42,688 nucleotides of DNA from Spirochaetota bacterium. GTDB lineage: Bacteria; Spirochaetota; Spirochaetia; Treponematales; UBA12059. Both the position numbers and the translations under genes were made by a program. Below are positions 1 to 8,540 of this stretch, piece by piece (position 1 is the first letter of the stretch; the number at the start of each line of letters is the position of its first letter). The notes beneath the pieces are model-generated. The model worked only from the letters and a program-made list of their open reading frames with translations. It was not told where the DNA came from and did not search any database. The stretch spans positions 1 through 42,688 of the forward strand of contig JAPLSN010000037.1 in the NCBI GenBank assembly GCA_026398615.1, given 5' to 3'.

Positions 1-496
1 TAGACCTTTTCTCGCGGAAGATACTTTCGTGGAAGATATCCAATACTCTCGATGCGGAGTTCTGCGTAGCGGCGCTCGAGGAGGCGATTGCAATCTACGG
101 CATTCCGGCGATCTTCAATACGGATCAGGGTTGCCAATTCACGTCCGATGCTTTTATTTCAGTTCTCGAAGGACAAGGTATCCGGATCAGCATGGATGGT
201 GTGAATCGGGCTTTGGACAACATCTACATCGAACGCTTCTGGAGGACCTTGAAGTACGAGGACATTTACCTCAGCGACTATAGGACGATGACTGAACTGA
301 AGACCGGGATCAAGCGGTACATGGATTTCTACAACGGAAAGCGATTTCACCAATCGCACGACTACCTGACACCGGACGAAATTTATGCGAGCAAGTTTCA
401 GAGAAAAGAGAATCAGCCATGTTCCGTTGCATGGAAACAGGAAGAAGGGAAGTTCACCTTATTTTCTTTTCGAATTTGTCTTGACAGATGGGCTCA
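1..496 (+). mobile_element. 3' end of an IS3-family insertion sequence
   Basis: The reading frame beginning at position 3 encodes the C-terminal half of an IS3-family (rve-type) DDE transposase. The second catalytic Asp lies in an NTDQGCQFTS motif, and exactly 35 residues later comes the catalytic Glu in IERFWRTLKYE, the DD(35)E spacing of the family. A typical tail with FYN..R.H....TP.EIY follows (around 330-400). The frame stays open to 605, but the element probably ends near 496, where a TCA trinucleotide suits an IS3 right tip. The left part lies outside the window. The element abuts a truncated chemotaxis receptor gene, so it may have caused that damage. Confidence 0.85.
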
Positions 497-605
497 TTAT
501 ACTTCGCCCTCCCGACTGGTCTCTATGTCTGCGGCCAGACGAGCACTGCGCCATTTCTCGAAAAATCCCTTGGCCCTCTTGGGACTCCGGCAGCACTCCT
601 TTTAG
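3..605 (+). CDS. IS3-family transposase OrfB, C-terminal part (partial at 5')
   Basis: DDE integrase-type transposase that would cut and join the IS ends. Only about 200 codons are present and the start is outside the window. The second Asp and the Glu of the DDE triad are intact, as is the conserved YNGKRFHQSHDYLTPDEIY tail. The last 35 or so codons (about 497-605) run past the probable IS tip into flanking DNA, so the exact native C-terminus is uncertain. First in-frame Met in the window is at 192, which lies between the two catalytic residues and is not a real start. Confidence 0.8.
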   Translation, partial: DLFSRKILSWKISNTLDAEFCVAALEEAIAIYGIPAIFNTDQGCQFTSDAFISVLEGQGIRISMDGVNRALDNIYIERFWRTLKYEDIYLSDYRTMTELKTGIKRYMDFYNGKRFHQSHDYLTPDEIYASKFQRKENQPCSVAWKQEEGKFTLFSFRICLDRWAHYTSPSRLVSMSAARRALRHFSKNPLALLGLRQHSF

Positions 606-646
606 TCTTCATAGGACTAACCTTCTTCAGGACTCTCTTCGGTAGT

Positions 647-1183
647 GTCGCGGCGCATGCCGGCGACGCGGGCAAGGGCTTCGCCGTCGTGGCCGACGAG
701 ATACGCAAGCTCGCGGAATCGACTGCGGAGCGGTCGGGCGAGATAGACCGCACGCTCATCGACGTGAAGGCGACCATCACCGCGATGAGGCAGCGCTCCG
801 GGGACGCCGAGACGTCCTTCGAGAAGATGAGGATGCTGATCGGCGACGCTGGCGTGCTCGAGGAGCGCATCCGCGCGGCCGTGGCAGACGAGAGGCGCGA
901 GAGCCTCCAGGTCGTGTCCGGCCTGGACACGATGTCGTCGCTGTCGGAGCGGGTGAGGACGGGCGCCGCTGGCATCCGCGAGGCCGGCGCGGCGATTTCA
1001 GGCGACGTGGGGAACATCACCGCGCTCAGCTTGCGGGTCAGCAGCCTGGCCTCCGAGGTCGTCGAGGAGGCCGACGGGCTCACCTCGGTATCGGTGTCGC
1101 TTGGCGAAGGCGCAAAGCGCAACAGCGCCCAGGCCACCCGCGCGATGGCGGACACTGAGCGGTTCATCGTCAGGGAGTCGTGA
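647..1183 (+). pseudogene. 5'-truncated methyl-accepting chemotaxis protein
   Basis: The frame reads AAHAGDAGKGFAVVADEIRK, the highly conserved tip of the receptor signalling hairpin that binds CheA/CheW. It continues with about 170 residues of Ala/Glu/Arg/Ser-rich heptad helix (the returning arm of the coiled coil) and a normal stop. The sensor domain, membrane segments, HAMP domain and descending arm are missing. Homology begins abruptly near 647; the 150 bases between the IS tip (about 496) and this point do not resemble a receptor. The frame is open upstream to the ATG at 488, but that start would add IS-flank sequence. I read it as a remnant that cannot signal. Confidence 0.8.
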
Positions 1184-1199
1184 TGGACCTGCCCCGCGT

Positions 1200-1237
1200 T
1201 TAACCGTTCTTTAACAGAGGCTTCATCGAATTTGAAT
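1200..1237 (+). promoter_or_regulatory. Candidate Pho box upstream of pstS
   Basis: TTAAC occurs at 1200-1204 and again at 1211-1215, an 11-base period. Weaker matches continue the register at 1222 (TTCAT) and 1233 (TGAAT). Direct TT(A/T)ACA-like repeats with 11-base spacing are the usual form of PhoP/PhoB operator half-sites. The pst operon and its own phoB lie directly downstream. The register is seen in the sequence; binding is inferred. Confidence 0.45.
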
Positions 1238-1276
1238 TTACCTCCTGTAGTTTCTTCCTCGAACAGGAGGAACGAC

Positions 1277-2254
1277 ATGAAGAAGACCGCATTGATCGTC
1301 GTAGCGCTCGCGCTCCTGGCGTCGAGCGCGTTCGCCCAGGGCAAGTTTACCTGGATATCGTCCAAAAGCGACGATCCCGACAGGATGCTCCCCGGCGTCG
1401 ACCCTTCGAAGGTCACGGGAACCATCGTCACAGCTGGCAGTTCCACGGTTTTTCCGGTCTCCGAGCTCATCGCGTCGATGTTCAAGGAAGACGGATTTAC
1501 CGGTCAGGTTACCATCGACTCGATCGGTTCCGGCGCTGGCTTCGAGCGCTTCACCAAGACGGGAGAAACCGACATCTCCAACGCCTCGGTCGCGATAAAC
1601 CAGAAGCAGATCGACGCGGCCAAGGCCATCGGCCGCACGCCCCTCGAGTTCCGGCTCGGCACCGACGCCCTCGCAGTGGTCGTCAGCAAGAAGAACACCT
1701 TCGCCAAGGACATGACCCAGGCTGAACTCAAGCTCGCCTTCTCCACGGCCGTCTACTGGTCCGATGTCCGCGCCAGCTGGCCGAAGAAGGAAATAAAGCG
1801 CTACATCCCCGGAACGGATTCCGGCACGTTCACGTACTTCGTCGAGCACCTGTACAAGAAGGACCCGAAACCGGTACTGGACGCCAAGAACCTCCAGCTT
1901 TCGGAGGATGACAACGTGCTCGTCCGCGGCGTGTCCGGCGACGCCTACGCGATCGGATTCTTCGGCTTCGCGTACTACCAGGAAAACAAGGCCAAGCTCA
2001 ACGTGCTCGCTATCGACACCGTCCAGGCGAACGCCGCCAACGTGGACGCCGGGAAGTATCCCCTCGCCCGCCCGATCTTCATCTACAGCGACGCCAGGAT
2101 CATGAACGACAAGCCCCAGGTCGCCGCCTTCATAGCCTACTACCTGACCTACGTCAACGAGGCGCTCAAGAAAGTCGGCTACTTCCCCGCTCCTGCCGTC
2201 GAGCAGAAGAAAGCCAAGCAGGCTTGGCTGGACGCCGTCAAGGGCAGATACTAG
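1277..2254 (+). CDS. pstS: PstS, periplasmic phosphate-binding protein
   Basis: High-affinity phosphate-binding subunit of the Pst ABC importer, exported to the periplasm. The 325-residue product starts with a clear signal peptide (MKK, hydrophobic stretch, AFA/Q cleavage near residue 21; no lipobox Cys). It carries family motifs AGSSTVFP (about residues 51-58), SIGSGAGFERF (about 81-91) and PGTDSGTFTYF, which supply phosphate ligands. I chose the ATG at 1277 because AGGAGG lies at 1265-1270. It heads seven co-directional genes (pstSCAB, phoU, phoBR). A dyad follows its stop, which may set PstS output above that of the membrane subunits. Confidence 0.95.
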   Translation: MKKTALIVVALALLASSAFAQGKFTWISSKSDDPDRMLPGVDPSKVTGTIVTAGSSTVFPVSELIASMFKEDGFTGQVTIDSIGSGAGFERFTKTGETDISNASVAINQKQIDAAKAIGRTPLEFRLGTDALAVVVSKKNTFAKDMTQAELKLAFSTAVYWSDVRASWPKKEIKRYIPGTDSGTFTYFVEHLYKKDPKPVLDAKNLQLSEDDNVLVRGVSGDAYAIGFFGFAYYQENKAKLNVLAIDTVQANAANVDAGKYPLARPIFIYSDARIMNDKPQVAAFIAYYLTYVNEALKKVGYFPAPAVEQKKAKQAWLDAVKGRY

Positions 2255-2277
2255 CCCGCGACCAACTCCCGCAATTC

Positions 2278-2320
2278 GACGGAGAAGGTCGAGAGCTCCC
2301 CGCTCCCGGCCTTCTCCGTC
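2278..2320 (+). promoter_or_regulatory. Hairpin between pstS and pstC
   Basis: GACGGAGAAGG at 2278-2288 pairs perfectly with CCTTCTCCGTC at 2310-2320, an 11-bp stem with a 21-base loop. No T-run follows, so it is not a classical terminator. It is more likely an mRNA processing or stabilising hairpin, or a partial attenuator, as is common behind genes for binding proteins needed in excess. Confidence 0.55.
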
Positions 2321-2340
2321 GGACCCGACGATGCCCTTGT

Positions 2341-3297
2341 ATGAAAGCGAGCATGATGAAACCGGAAAAAAACGCGCTCCATCCCGAAGAGGAACCCGGC
2401 GTGCTGTCATTCGGGAAACGCCCACGGCCACAAGAGATGATCATCCAGGCTTTCCTGATCTTCTGCGCCGCGGTCTCGATACTGACGACGCTTGGAATCA
2501 TCATCGTATTGGGAACGGAATCATCGGCCTTTTTCAGGGAAGTAAGCCTGTGGGAATTCTTGAGCGGAACGTCCTGGCAACCGACTGTCGGCGAGTTCGG
2601 CATCCTGCCGCTCCTCAACGCGACTATCGTCACCAGCCTCGCGGCGATGCTTGTCGCCCTGCCCCTGGGGATGGGAGTCGCCATCTACCTGGCTGAATAC
2701 GCGTCGGAGCGCGTGCGCGAAACACTCAAGCCGATCCTGGAGGTTATCGCGGGCGTTCCCACCGTCGTATACGGCTATTTCGCCTTGACGGTCGTCACGC
2801 CGCTTCTCAAAAAACTGTTGGGAGAGGATTCCGTCGAGGTCTACAATACGCTTTCCGCTGGCCTCGTCATGGGGGTGCTCATCCTTCCGCTCATAAGTTC
2901 GATGTGCGAGGACGCCCTGTCATCGGTACCTCGCAGCCTGCGCGAGGCCGCCTACGCGATGGGCGCCACCAAACTCGAAACGAGCACGCAGATAATCGTT
3001 CCGGCTGCTTTCTCGGGCATTGCGGCGGCTTTCATCCTGGGTCTTTCCAGGGCTATCGGCGAGACGATGATCGTGGCGCTGGCCGCCGGCGCCGGGCCGA
3101 ACTTCACCTTGAACCCGCTCAAGGCGGCCGAGACCATGACCGGCCACATCGTGCGCATATCAGGCGGCGACATTTCCTACGACTCGATGGACTATCGCAG
3201 CCTGTTCGCGATTGCGCTGGTGCTGTTCCTGGTCACCCTGACGCTCAACATGGTATCCAGGCGTATAGTCAAGAAATACCGGGAGGTGTACGAATGA
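2341..3297 (+). CDS. pstC: PstC, phosphate ABC transporter permease
   Basis: One of two inner-membrane permeases forming the Pst phosphate channel. About 318 residues: an N-terminal cytoplasmic stretch, a first membrane helix around residues 35-58, then the binding-protein-dependent permease core with GVPTVVYGYFAL and the EAA loop LREAAYAMGATKLETSTQII that docks on PstB. Start choice is uncertain: ATG codons at 2341, 2353 and 2356 are in frame and none has a strong ribosome-binding site. The open frame reaches 2224, but that would overlap pstS. The stop overlaps the pstA start by four bases (ATGA). Confidence 0.92.
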   Translation: MKASMMKPEKNALHPEEEPGVLSFGKRPRPQEMIIQAFLIFCAAVSILTTLGIIIVLGTESSAFFREVSLWEFLSGTSWQPTVGEFGILPLLNATIVTSLAAMLVALPLGMGVAIYLAEYASERVRETLKPILEVIAGVPTVVYGYFALTVVTPLLKKLLGEDSVEVYNTLSAGLVMGVLILPLISSMCEDALSSVPRSLREAAYAMGATKLETSTQIIVPAAFSGIAAAFILGLSRAIGETMIVALAAGAGPNFTLNPLKAAETMTGHIVRISGGDISYDSMDYRSLFAIALVLFLVTLTLNMVSRRIVKKYREVYE

Positions 3298-4562
3298 TGG
3301 GCTCAGGAGAATCCCGAGGCGGTGCCCGGCCCGACTTCGCCGTCAATCTGGCGTCAAGGTATGCCAGGGGCACCCGCTGGCGCACCATGTTCATGCTTTC
3401 TACCCTGCTTGCCATCTTTTTCCTGTGCGCCCTGATAGTCACCATCGTAGACGATGCTTTTGGTTACGTGGTGATGGTCGACGAGGTAGACCAGGATAGC
3501 CTGGTCATGGATGGCATGCGGCTTGAAACCATGGAAGCACCGGCATTGCGAACCGTCATCGCCGAGAACCTGTCCCCACGTCGCTACCGCGCTCTGGAGA
3601 GGGAAAAACCATTCAGCGAGCGGGCGCAGAGCGATCTCCATGCTGTCGTCTTGACTGAAATCGTGAAACCCCAGGTTGTTGCAACCTATACGCTGTTCGA
3701 GTCGCTCTTCGACAGAAACAGGATCATCCAGGAAAATCTCGAAGCCAATCCTGATGGTACGATCATTTTCCGTTCCTGGGTAACCATGCACTTCCTTACC
3801 GATTCCCTGACCGCCATTCCACTCAGCACTGGCGTGATGACCGCTATTAAAGGCACGCTCCTTACCATCATGATAACCGTTCTGTTCTCGTTTCCCACCG
3901 GAATAGCCGCGGCCATCTGGCTTGAGGAATACGCCACGGACAACAGGCTCAACAGGTTTATACAGGTGAACATCTACAACCTTGCCGGTGTTCCATCGAT
4001 CATCTACGGCATGCTGGGGCTCGCCATCTTCGTGCGCGGCATGGAGCCGATAACCTCGGGGTCGGCCTTTGGGGTGACGAGCGCCGGCGAAATGGCCAAC
4101 GGTCGCACTGTCCTGTCAGCGGGGCTGACGCTCGCGATCCTGATACTGCCGGTGATCATCATAAACGCCCAGGAGGCGATACGCGCCGTCCCGGGCTCGC
4201 TCAGGCAGTCGAGCCTTGCCGTTGGCGCGACCAAGTGGCAGACGATATGGCATCACGTACTGCCGGCCAGTTCCGACCGCATACTCACCGGTGCCGTACT
4301 CGCCATATCCCGAGCCATAGGCGAGACAGCGCCGCTCGTGGTCGTCGGAGCGTCGACCTTCCTGACGCAGGATCCTTCCAGCGTGTTCGCCAAATTCACT
4401 ACCTTGCCCATACAGATATACCAATGGACGAGCAGGCCGCAATCCGAGTTCAGGCACATCGCCGCCGCCGCCATAGTCGTGCTGCTCGCGCTCATGCTGT
4501 CTCTCAACGCCTTCGCCATCATCACACGCAATAAGCTGCGCAAGCAGAAGAGGTTCGGCTGA
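3294..4562 (+). CDS. pstA: PstA, phosphate ABC transporter permease with long N-terminal region
   Basis: Second permease of the Pst importer. The start at 3294 overlaps the pstC stop (ATGA) and has GGGAGG just upstream at 3281-3286. The C-terminal 260 residues hold the permease core, with [33 protein letters not shown] and an EAA loop [20 protein letters not shown]. At 422 residues it is well above the usual 280-300. The extra length is one early membrane helix (about residues 27-50) and a roughly 130-residue, mostly charged segment before the next helix, probably a periplasmic domain. The stop overlaps the pstB start (TGATG). Confidence 0.93.
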   Translation: MMGSGESRGGARPDFAVNLASRYARGTRWRTMFMLSTLLAIFFLCALIVTIVDDAFGYVVMVDEVDQDSLVMDGMRLETMEAPALRTVIAENLSPRRYRALEREKPFSERAQSDLHAVVLTEIVKPQVVATYTLFESLFDRNRIIQENLEANPDGTIIFRSWVTMHFLTDSLTAIPLSTGVMTAIKGTLLTIMITVLFSFPTGIAAAIWLEEYATDNRLNRFIQVNIYNLAGVPSIIYGMLGLAIFVRGMEPITSGSAFGVTSAGEMANGRTVLSAGLTLAILILPVIIINAQEAIRAVPGSLRQSSLAVGATKWQTIWHHVLPASSDRILTGAVLAISRAIGETAPLVVVGASTFLTQDPSSVFAKFTTLPIQIYQWTSRPQSEFRHIAAAAIVVLLALMLSLNAFAIITRNKLRKQKRFG

Positions 4563-5377
4563 TGAATATCTTGACTCGACGCGCAAAGGTCTCAAGTCCC
4601 CTGGAAGTTGCGGTTGACTCGGGGGAATCCAGCTACGCACTCGAAGCCAAAGACCTGAGCGTCTATTACGGGGACTTCGAAGCGGTGAAGAAGCTGTCGA
4701 TGGGATTCGAGCGCAAGAAAGTGACGGCGCTCATCGGCCCATCGGGCTGCGGCAAGAGTACCGCTCTCCGCGCCTTCAACCGCATGAACGAGCTCATCAG
4801 CGGCGTAAAAACGTCTGGCGAGGTTCTCTTCCATGGAGTCAACATATACGACACCGACGTTGACGCGGTCCAGGTGCGTCGCTGGATAGGCATGGTCTTC
4901 CAGAAGCCCAATCCGTTTTCCAAGAGCATCTACGAGAATATCGCCTGGGGCGCACGCATCAACGGCTACAAAGGCGACTTCGACGAACTCGTCGAGAACA
5001 GCCTCAGGCAGGTTGCCCTTTGGGACGAAGTAAAGGACAAGCTCAGGGAGAGCGCCTACGCGCTTTCGGGAGGCCAGCAGCAACGCCTCTGCATTGCACG
5101 CGCCGTCGCCCTCAAGCCGGAGATACTGCTGATGGATGAACCGACGAGCGCGCTCGATCCGATATCGACCGCGAAGATCGAGGACCTCCTTGATGACCTC
5201 AAGAAACGCTATACTATCGTCATCGTGACGCACAACATGCAGCAGGCGGGCCGGGTGTCGGACAAAACGGGGTTCATGCTCTTGGGCGACCTCGTGGAGT
5301 ACGCGGACACCAAGGAACTTTTTTTCAATCCCAGGGACGAACGCACCGAGAACTACATCTCGGGACGTTTCGGTTGA
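4562..5377 (+). CDS. pstB: PstB, phosphate ABC transporter ATPase
   Basis: ATPase that powers phosphate import, bound to the cytoplasmic face of PstC/PstA. Walker A GPSGCGKS at residues 59-66, Q-loop in [13 protein letters not shown] signature LSGGQQQR near 171, Walker B ILLMDEP near 190 with DPTSALDP-type D-loop, and H-loop VIVTHNM. The product is 271 residues, with about 25 extra N-terminal residues relative to the E. coli protein. Start overlaps the pstA stop by one base. KPNPF and the D-loop match the PstB subfamily closely. Confidence 0.97.
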   Translation: MNILTRRAKVSSPLEVAVDSGESSYALEAKDLSVYYGDFEAVKKLSMGFERKKVTALIGPSGCGKSTALRAFNRMNELISGVKTSGEVLFHGVNIYDTDVDAVQVRRWIGMVFQKPNPFSKSIYENIAWGARINGYKGDFDELVENSLRQVALWDEVKDKLRESAYALSGGQQQRLCIARAVALKPEILLMDEPTSALDPISTAKIEDLLDDLKKRYTIVIVTHNMQQAGRVSDKTGFMLLGDLVEYADTKELFFNPRDERTENYISGRFG

Positions 5378-5393
5378 GTCACGGAGGCCGACC

Positions 5394-6050
5394 ATGATGC
5401 GAATACAGTTCAACGAAGAACTCAACCGACTCCATCACGACATCCTGGCGATGGGTAGCCGCGTGGAAGAAGACCTGCGCAAGGCCCTGCTCGCGCTCAA
5501 GACAGGCGACATCGAGCTGGTCAGCGAGGTCAAGGCGAGCGACCAGATCGTCAACGCCATGCAGATGAAGATAGAAGACCAGGCGGCGATGCTCATCGCG
5601 ACCCAGCAGCCGGTCGCCAAGGATCTCAGGCAGCTCGTGACCATTTTCAAGGTGACCGACAACCTCGAGCGCATCGGCGACCATGCGGTGCACCTGGCCA
5701 AGACCGCCAAGCGCCTGTCGGACTCCCCCTATCCCAGGCCACTGGACAGGCTGGAGCGCATGGCCGCCATCGATGTTGGGATGGTCCACGACGCCGTCGC
5801 GTCGTTCCTCAACCAGGACGAGGCCCTGGCACGCGCGACGGCCGCGAGGGACGACGAAGTGGACGCCGAACACAAGGCTTTCGTACAGGAAGTTCTGGCC
5901 TACCTGGCCAAGAATCCCGACAAGGCCCAGCAGGCCACCAGACTGATAGCCACCTCGAGTTACCTCGAGCGGCTCGGCGACCATGTGACCAACCTCTGCG
6001 AGGCGGTCGTCTTCATGCTGACCGGAGCGCATGCCGAGCTGAACGAATAG
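5394..6050 (+). CDS. phoU: PhoU, negative regulator of phosphate signalling
   Basis: Peripheral cytoplasmic protein that couples the state of the Pst transporter to PhoR and represses the Pho response when phosphate is plentiful. 218 residues of all-helical sequence with two PhoU repeats. The metal-binding signatures are DNLERIGDHAVHLAK in the first repeat and YLERLGDHVTNLCEAV in the second. Start ATG 5394 has GGAGG at 5382-5386; a second ATG follows immediately. It sits 16 bases after pstB and 9 bases before phoB. Confidence 0.96.
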   Translation: MMRIQFNEELNRLHHDILAMGSRVEEDLRKALLALKTGDIELVSEVKASDQIVNAMQMKIEDQAAMLIATQQPVAKDLRQLVTIFKVTDNLERIGDHAVHLAKTAKRLSDSPYPRPLDRLERMAAIDVGMVHDAVASFLNQDEALARATAARDDEVDAEHKAFVQEVLAYLAKNPDKAQQATRLIATSSYLERLGDHVTNLCEAVVFMLTGAHAELNE

Positions 6051-6059
6051 GAGTCAATC

Positions 6060-6758
6060 GTGGCCAAGGCGACCATCCTCGTCATCGAGGACGACCAGGA
6101 CATCCGGGAGCTGCTCGCGTACACGCTGGGCAAGGAAGGCTACGAGGTGGAGACCGTGCCGACGGCGGAGGCCGGGCTCGCGGCCATGGCCGCAAGGATG
6201 CCAGACCTCGTCGTTCTAGATGTGATGCTTCCCGGCATGGACGGCTTCGAGTTTCTGCGCAAGATCAAGTCGAAACCGGGGCGGGGCGACTCGGCGGTGA
6301 TCATGGTCAGCGCGAAGGGCGAGGAGGCCGACATCGTTGCGGGCCTCGAGCTGGGAGCCGATGATTACGTGACCAAGCCATTCAGCCCGCGGGTGCTCGT
6401 GGCGCGGGTACGCACGGCCTTGCGTCACGCCGTCGAATCCAGATCACCGCATCCAGCGGAACTGTCCACCATAACGATGGGTGATTTCATGCTTGACGCG
6501 GACCGGCACGAACTCAAGGTCAGCGGACACCCGATCGACCTGTCGGCGACGGAATTCGCCATCATTGAGCGACTCGCCAGGTCGCCCGGGCGCGTGTTCA
6601 CTCGGGCGCAGATCATTGATTCGGTCAGGGGCCGCGATTACCCGGTCACCGACCGCTCGGTCGACGTCCAGGTGCTCTCGATACGCAAGAAGCTTGGCGC
6701 TGCCTCCGACATGATCGAGACCGTCCGCGGGGTCGGTTACCGGTTCAGGGATGAATGA
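6060..6758 (+). CDS. phoB: PhoB-type phosphate response regulator
   Basis: OmpR/PhoB-family response regulator expected to bind Pho boxes and activate the pst operon. 232 residues, GTG start. The receiver domain (about 1-120) has acidic pocket ED at 10-12, phospho-acceptor Asp54 in VVLDVMLPGMDG, and Lys in YVTKPFS. A winged-helix domain follows (about 135-230) with ATEFAIIERLARSPGRVFTR and VDVQVLSIRKKLG. Its stop overlaps the start of the sensor kinase (ATGA), so the two are translationally coupled. Placement right after phoU supports PhoB over other family members. Confidence 0.93.
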   Translation: MAKATILVIEDDQDIRELLAYTLGKEGYEVETVPTAEAGLAAMAARMPDLVVLDVMLPGMDGFEFLRKIKSKPGRGDSAVIMVSAKGEEADIVAGLELGADDYVTKPFSPRVLVARVRTALRHAVESRSPHPAELSTITMGDFMLDADRHELKVSGHPIDLSATEFAIIERLARSPGRVFTRAQIIDSVRGRDYPVTDRSVDVQVLSIRKKLGAASDMIETVRGVGYRFRDE

Positions 6759-8509
6759 TGAAAAAACCCCGACTCGCTTTCAGGATATTCACGGTAATGC
6801 TCGCAGCGTCGGCCGCGTCGTTGCTCGTGCTCGCTGTATGGTCGGCGCTGGCGATGCGAAGTCTCTACGTCGATTCGACCTTGACTTCACTCGGACAGGT
6901 GGCCTCATCGCTCGCCAACGTCGTCCCGGCATCCGGAGCGGAAGCCTTCTTCTCCAGTGCCGCGGCGGGCACGGGACTCAGGATCACCTTGATAGCCGCC
7001 GACGGCTCGGTGGAAAGCGACTCGGAGGGCAATCCGCTTTCCATGGACAACCATTCGTCCAGGCCGGAAGTCGCCGGAGCGCTGGCAGGCAGGGTCTCGA
7101 CCAGCATGCGCCGGTCGCCGACGCTCGGCCTCGATATGGCCTACGCCGCGGCTCCCGTCACCGTGGACGGCGCCGTCACCGGAGTCCTCAGGGTGGCGAT
7201 GGCCACGACCGAGCTGTCGCGGCGGCTCACGCCGTTCATCATCGCTTCGAGCGCCGTGGCCGCCGCGATGATCGTGGCGATGGCGTTCGCCAGCGCCCGC
7301 CTGAGCGCGAGCGTCAACGGCCCGGTGTCGGCGCTGATGGAAGCCTCCCGCGACTGGTCCTCAGGCAGGCTCGAGCGGCGCTTGCGACGCTTCGACGACC
7401 CGGAGCTGGCGCCGTTGTCCGACACGATGAACGCCATGGCGGCCGAACTGGCGGCCCGCATCGTCGGCATGGAGCGCCAGGGAAGGGAGCTGGGCGCGAT
7501 ACTCGACGCCATGGGCGAGGCGGTACTGAGTACCGATGCCGATCTCGTCATCCGCCTGGCCAATCCTTCCGCGGTGGCACTGCTTGCCGCCGGCGGAGCT
7601 CCTTCTTCCATCGAGGGCCTGACCGTGCTCAAGGCGAGCGGCAATACGGCCCTCGACGCGATGGCGGGGCGTTGCGCATCGGGCAGCGGCCGCGACGAGG
7701 CCGAGGTGACCCTGTATGGCGACGATACGCGGCGGCTCCTCGTCCATGCCGCCCCGCTGCCACTCGAAGGCGGCCGATATGGAGCGCTCCTCGTCCTCAA
7801 CGACATCTCGCGGCTCAAGCGCCTCGAGCGGGTCAAGCAGGACTTCGTCGCCAACGTCTCGCACGAGCTCCGGACTCCGATTACGTTGATCAAGGGTTTT
7901 GCCGAGACCCTCGAGGAAGTGGACGATCCAGCCGAAGCCAGGCGTTTTCTGGCCATCATCAAGCGCCACGCCGACAGGATGGCCTCGATTGTCGATGATC
8001 TCCTGACTCTTGCCAGGCTGGAAGGACCGGAGCGAGGGCTCCTGGAAACCTCCACGGTCAACGCGGCGCAGGTCATCGCGCGGGCGGTGGAGTCGCTTGG
8101 CGACGCGCCGGCGGAAAGGGGCGTGTCGCTGACGACAGCCGTCGAGGCCGGGCTCGAAGCGCAGGCCAACGAAGGGCTGCTCGAGCAGGCCCTCGTCAAC
8201 CTGCTTGACAACGCGGTCAAGTACAGCCCCCGCGGTGCTGCCGTCCGCGCGGAAGCGGCAGCCGATGGAGGTTTTGTACGCTTCGCGGTCCGGGACGAAG
8301 GACCGGGCATCCCGGCGCGCGAGCTTCCGAGGCTCTTCGAGCGGTTCTACCGGGTCGACAAGGCCAGGAGCCGGGAACTCGGCGGCACGGGCCTCGGGCT
8401 GGCCATCGTCAGGCACATAGCTCTGGTTCACGGCGGTGACGCGTCAGTCGAGAGCAGGGAAGGTTCAGGCAGTACGTTCTACCTGCGCGTACCGAGATAT
8501 TGTCAATAG
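6755..8509 (+). CDS. phoR: PhoR-type sensor histidine kinase
   Basis: Membrane histidine kinase partner of the upstream PhoB. 584 residues: membrane helix 1 (about 9-30), an extracytoplasmic region of about 125 residues, helix 2 (about 158-180), HAMP linker, a PAS-like segment with ILDAMGEAVLSTDADLVIRL (about 245-340), HisKA with phospho-acceptor His370 in VSHELRTPITLIKGF, and HATPase_c with N-box NLLDNAVKYSP, DEGPGIP and GGTGLGLAIV. It is the last gene of the phosphate operon; no terminator is obvious before the IS remnant that begins 32 bases later. Confidence 0.92.
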   Translation: MMKKPRLAFRIFTVMLAASAASLLVLAVWSALAMRSLYVDSTLTSLGQVASSLANVVPASGAEAFFSSAAAGTGLRITLIAADGSVESDSEGNPLSMDNHSSRPEVAGALAGRVSTSMRRSPTLGLDMAYAAAPVTVDGAVTGVLRVAMATTELSRRLTPFIIASSAVAAAMIVAMAFASARLSASVNGPVSALMEASRDWSSGRLERRLRRFDDPELAPLSDTMNAMAAELAARIVGMERQGRELGAILDAMGEAVLSTDADLVIRLANPSAVALLAAGGAPSSIEGLTVLKASGNTALDAMAGRCASGSGRDEAEVTLYGDDTRRLLVHAAPLPLEGGRYGALLVLNDISRLKRLERVKQDFVANVSHELRTPITLIKGFAETLEEVDDPAEARRFLAIIKRHADRMASIVDDLLTLARLEGPERGLLETSTVNAAQVIARAVESLGDAPAERGVSLTTAVEAGLEAQANEGLLEQALVNLLDNAVKYSPRGAAVRAEAAADGGFVRFAVRDEGPGIPARELPRLFERFYRVDKARSRELGGTGLGLAIVRHIALVHGGDASVESREGSGSTFYLRVPRYCQ

Positions 8510-8540
8510 TTGTGGATTGGATGCATGAACGCATTTTCGA

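Noticed and set aside
523-2431. Long minus-strand ORFs opposite the receptor remnant and pstS
   Set aside because: Shadow frames of real plus-strand genes with no motif or start signal.
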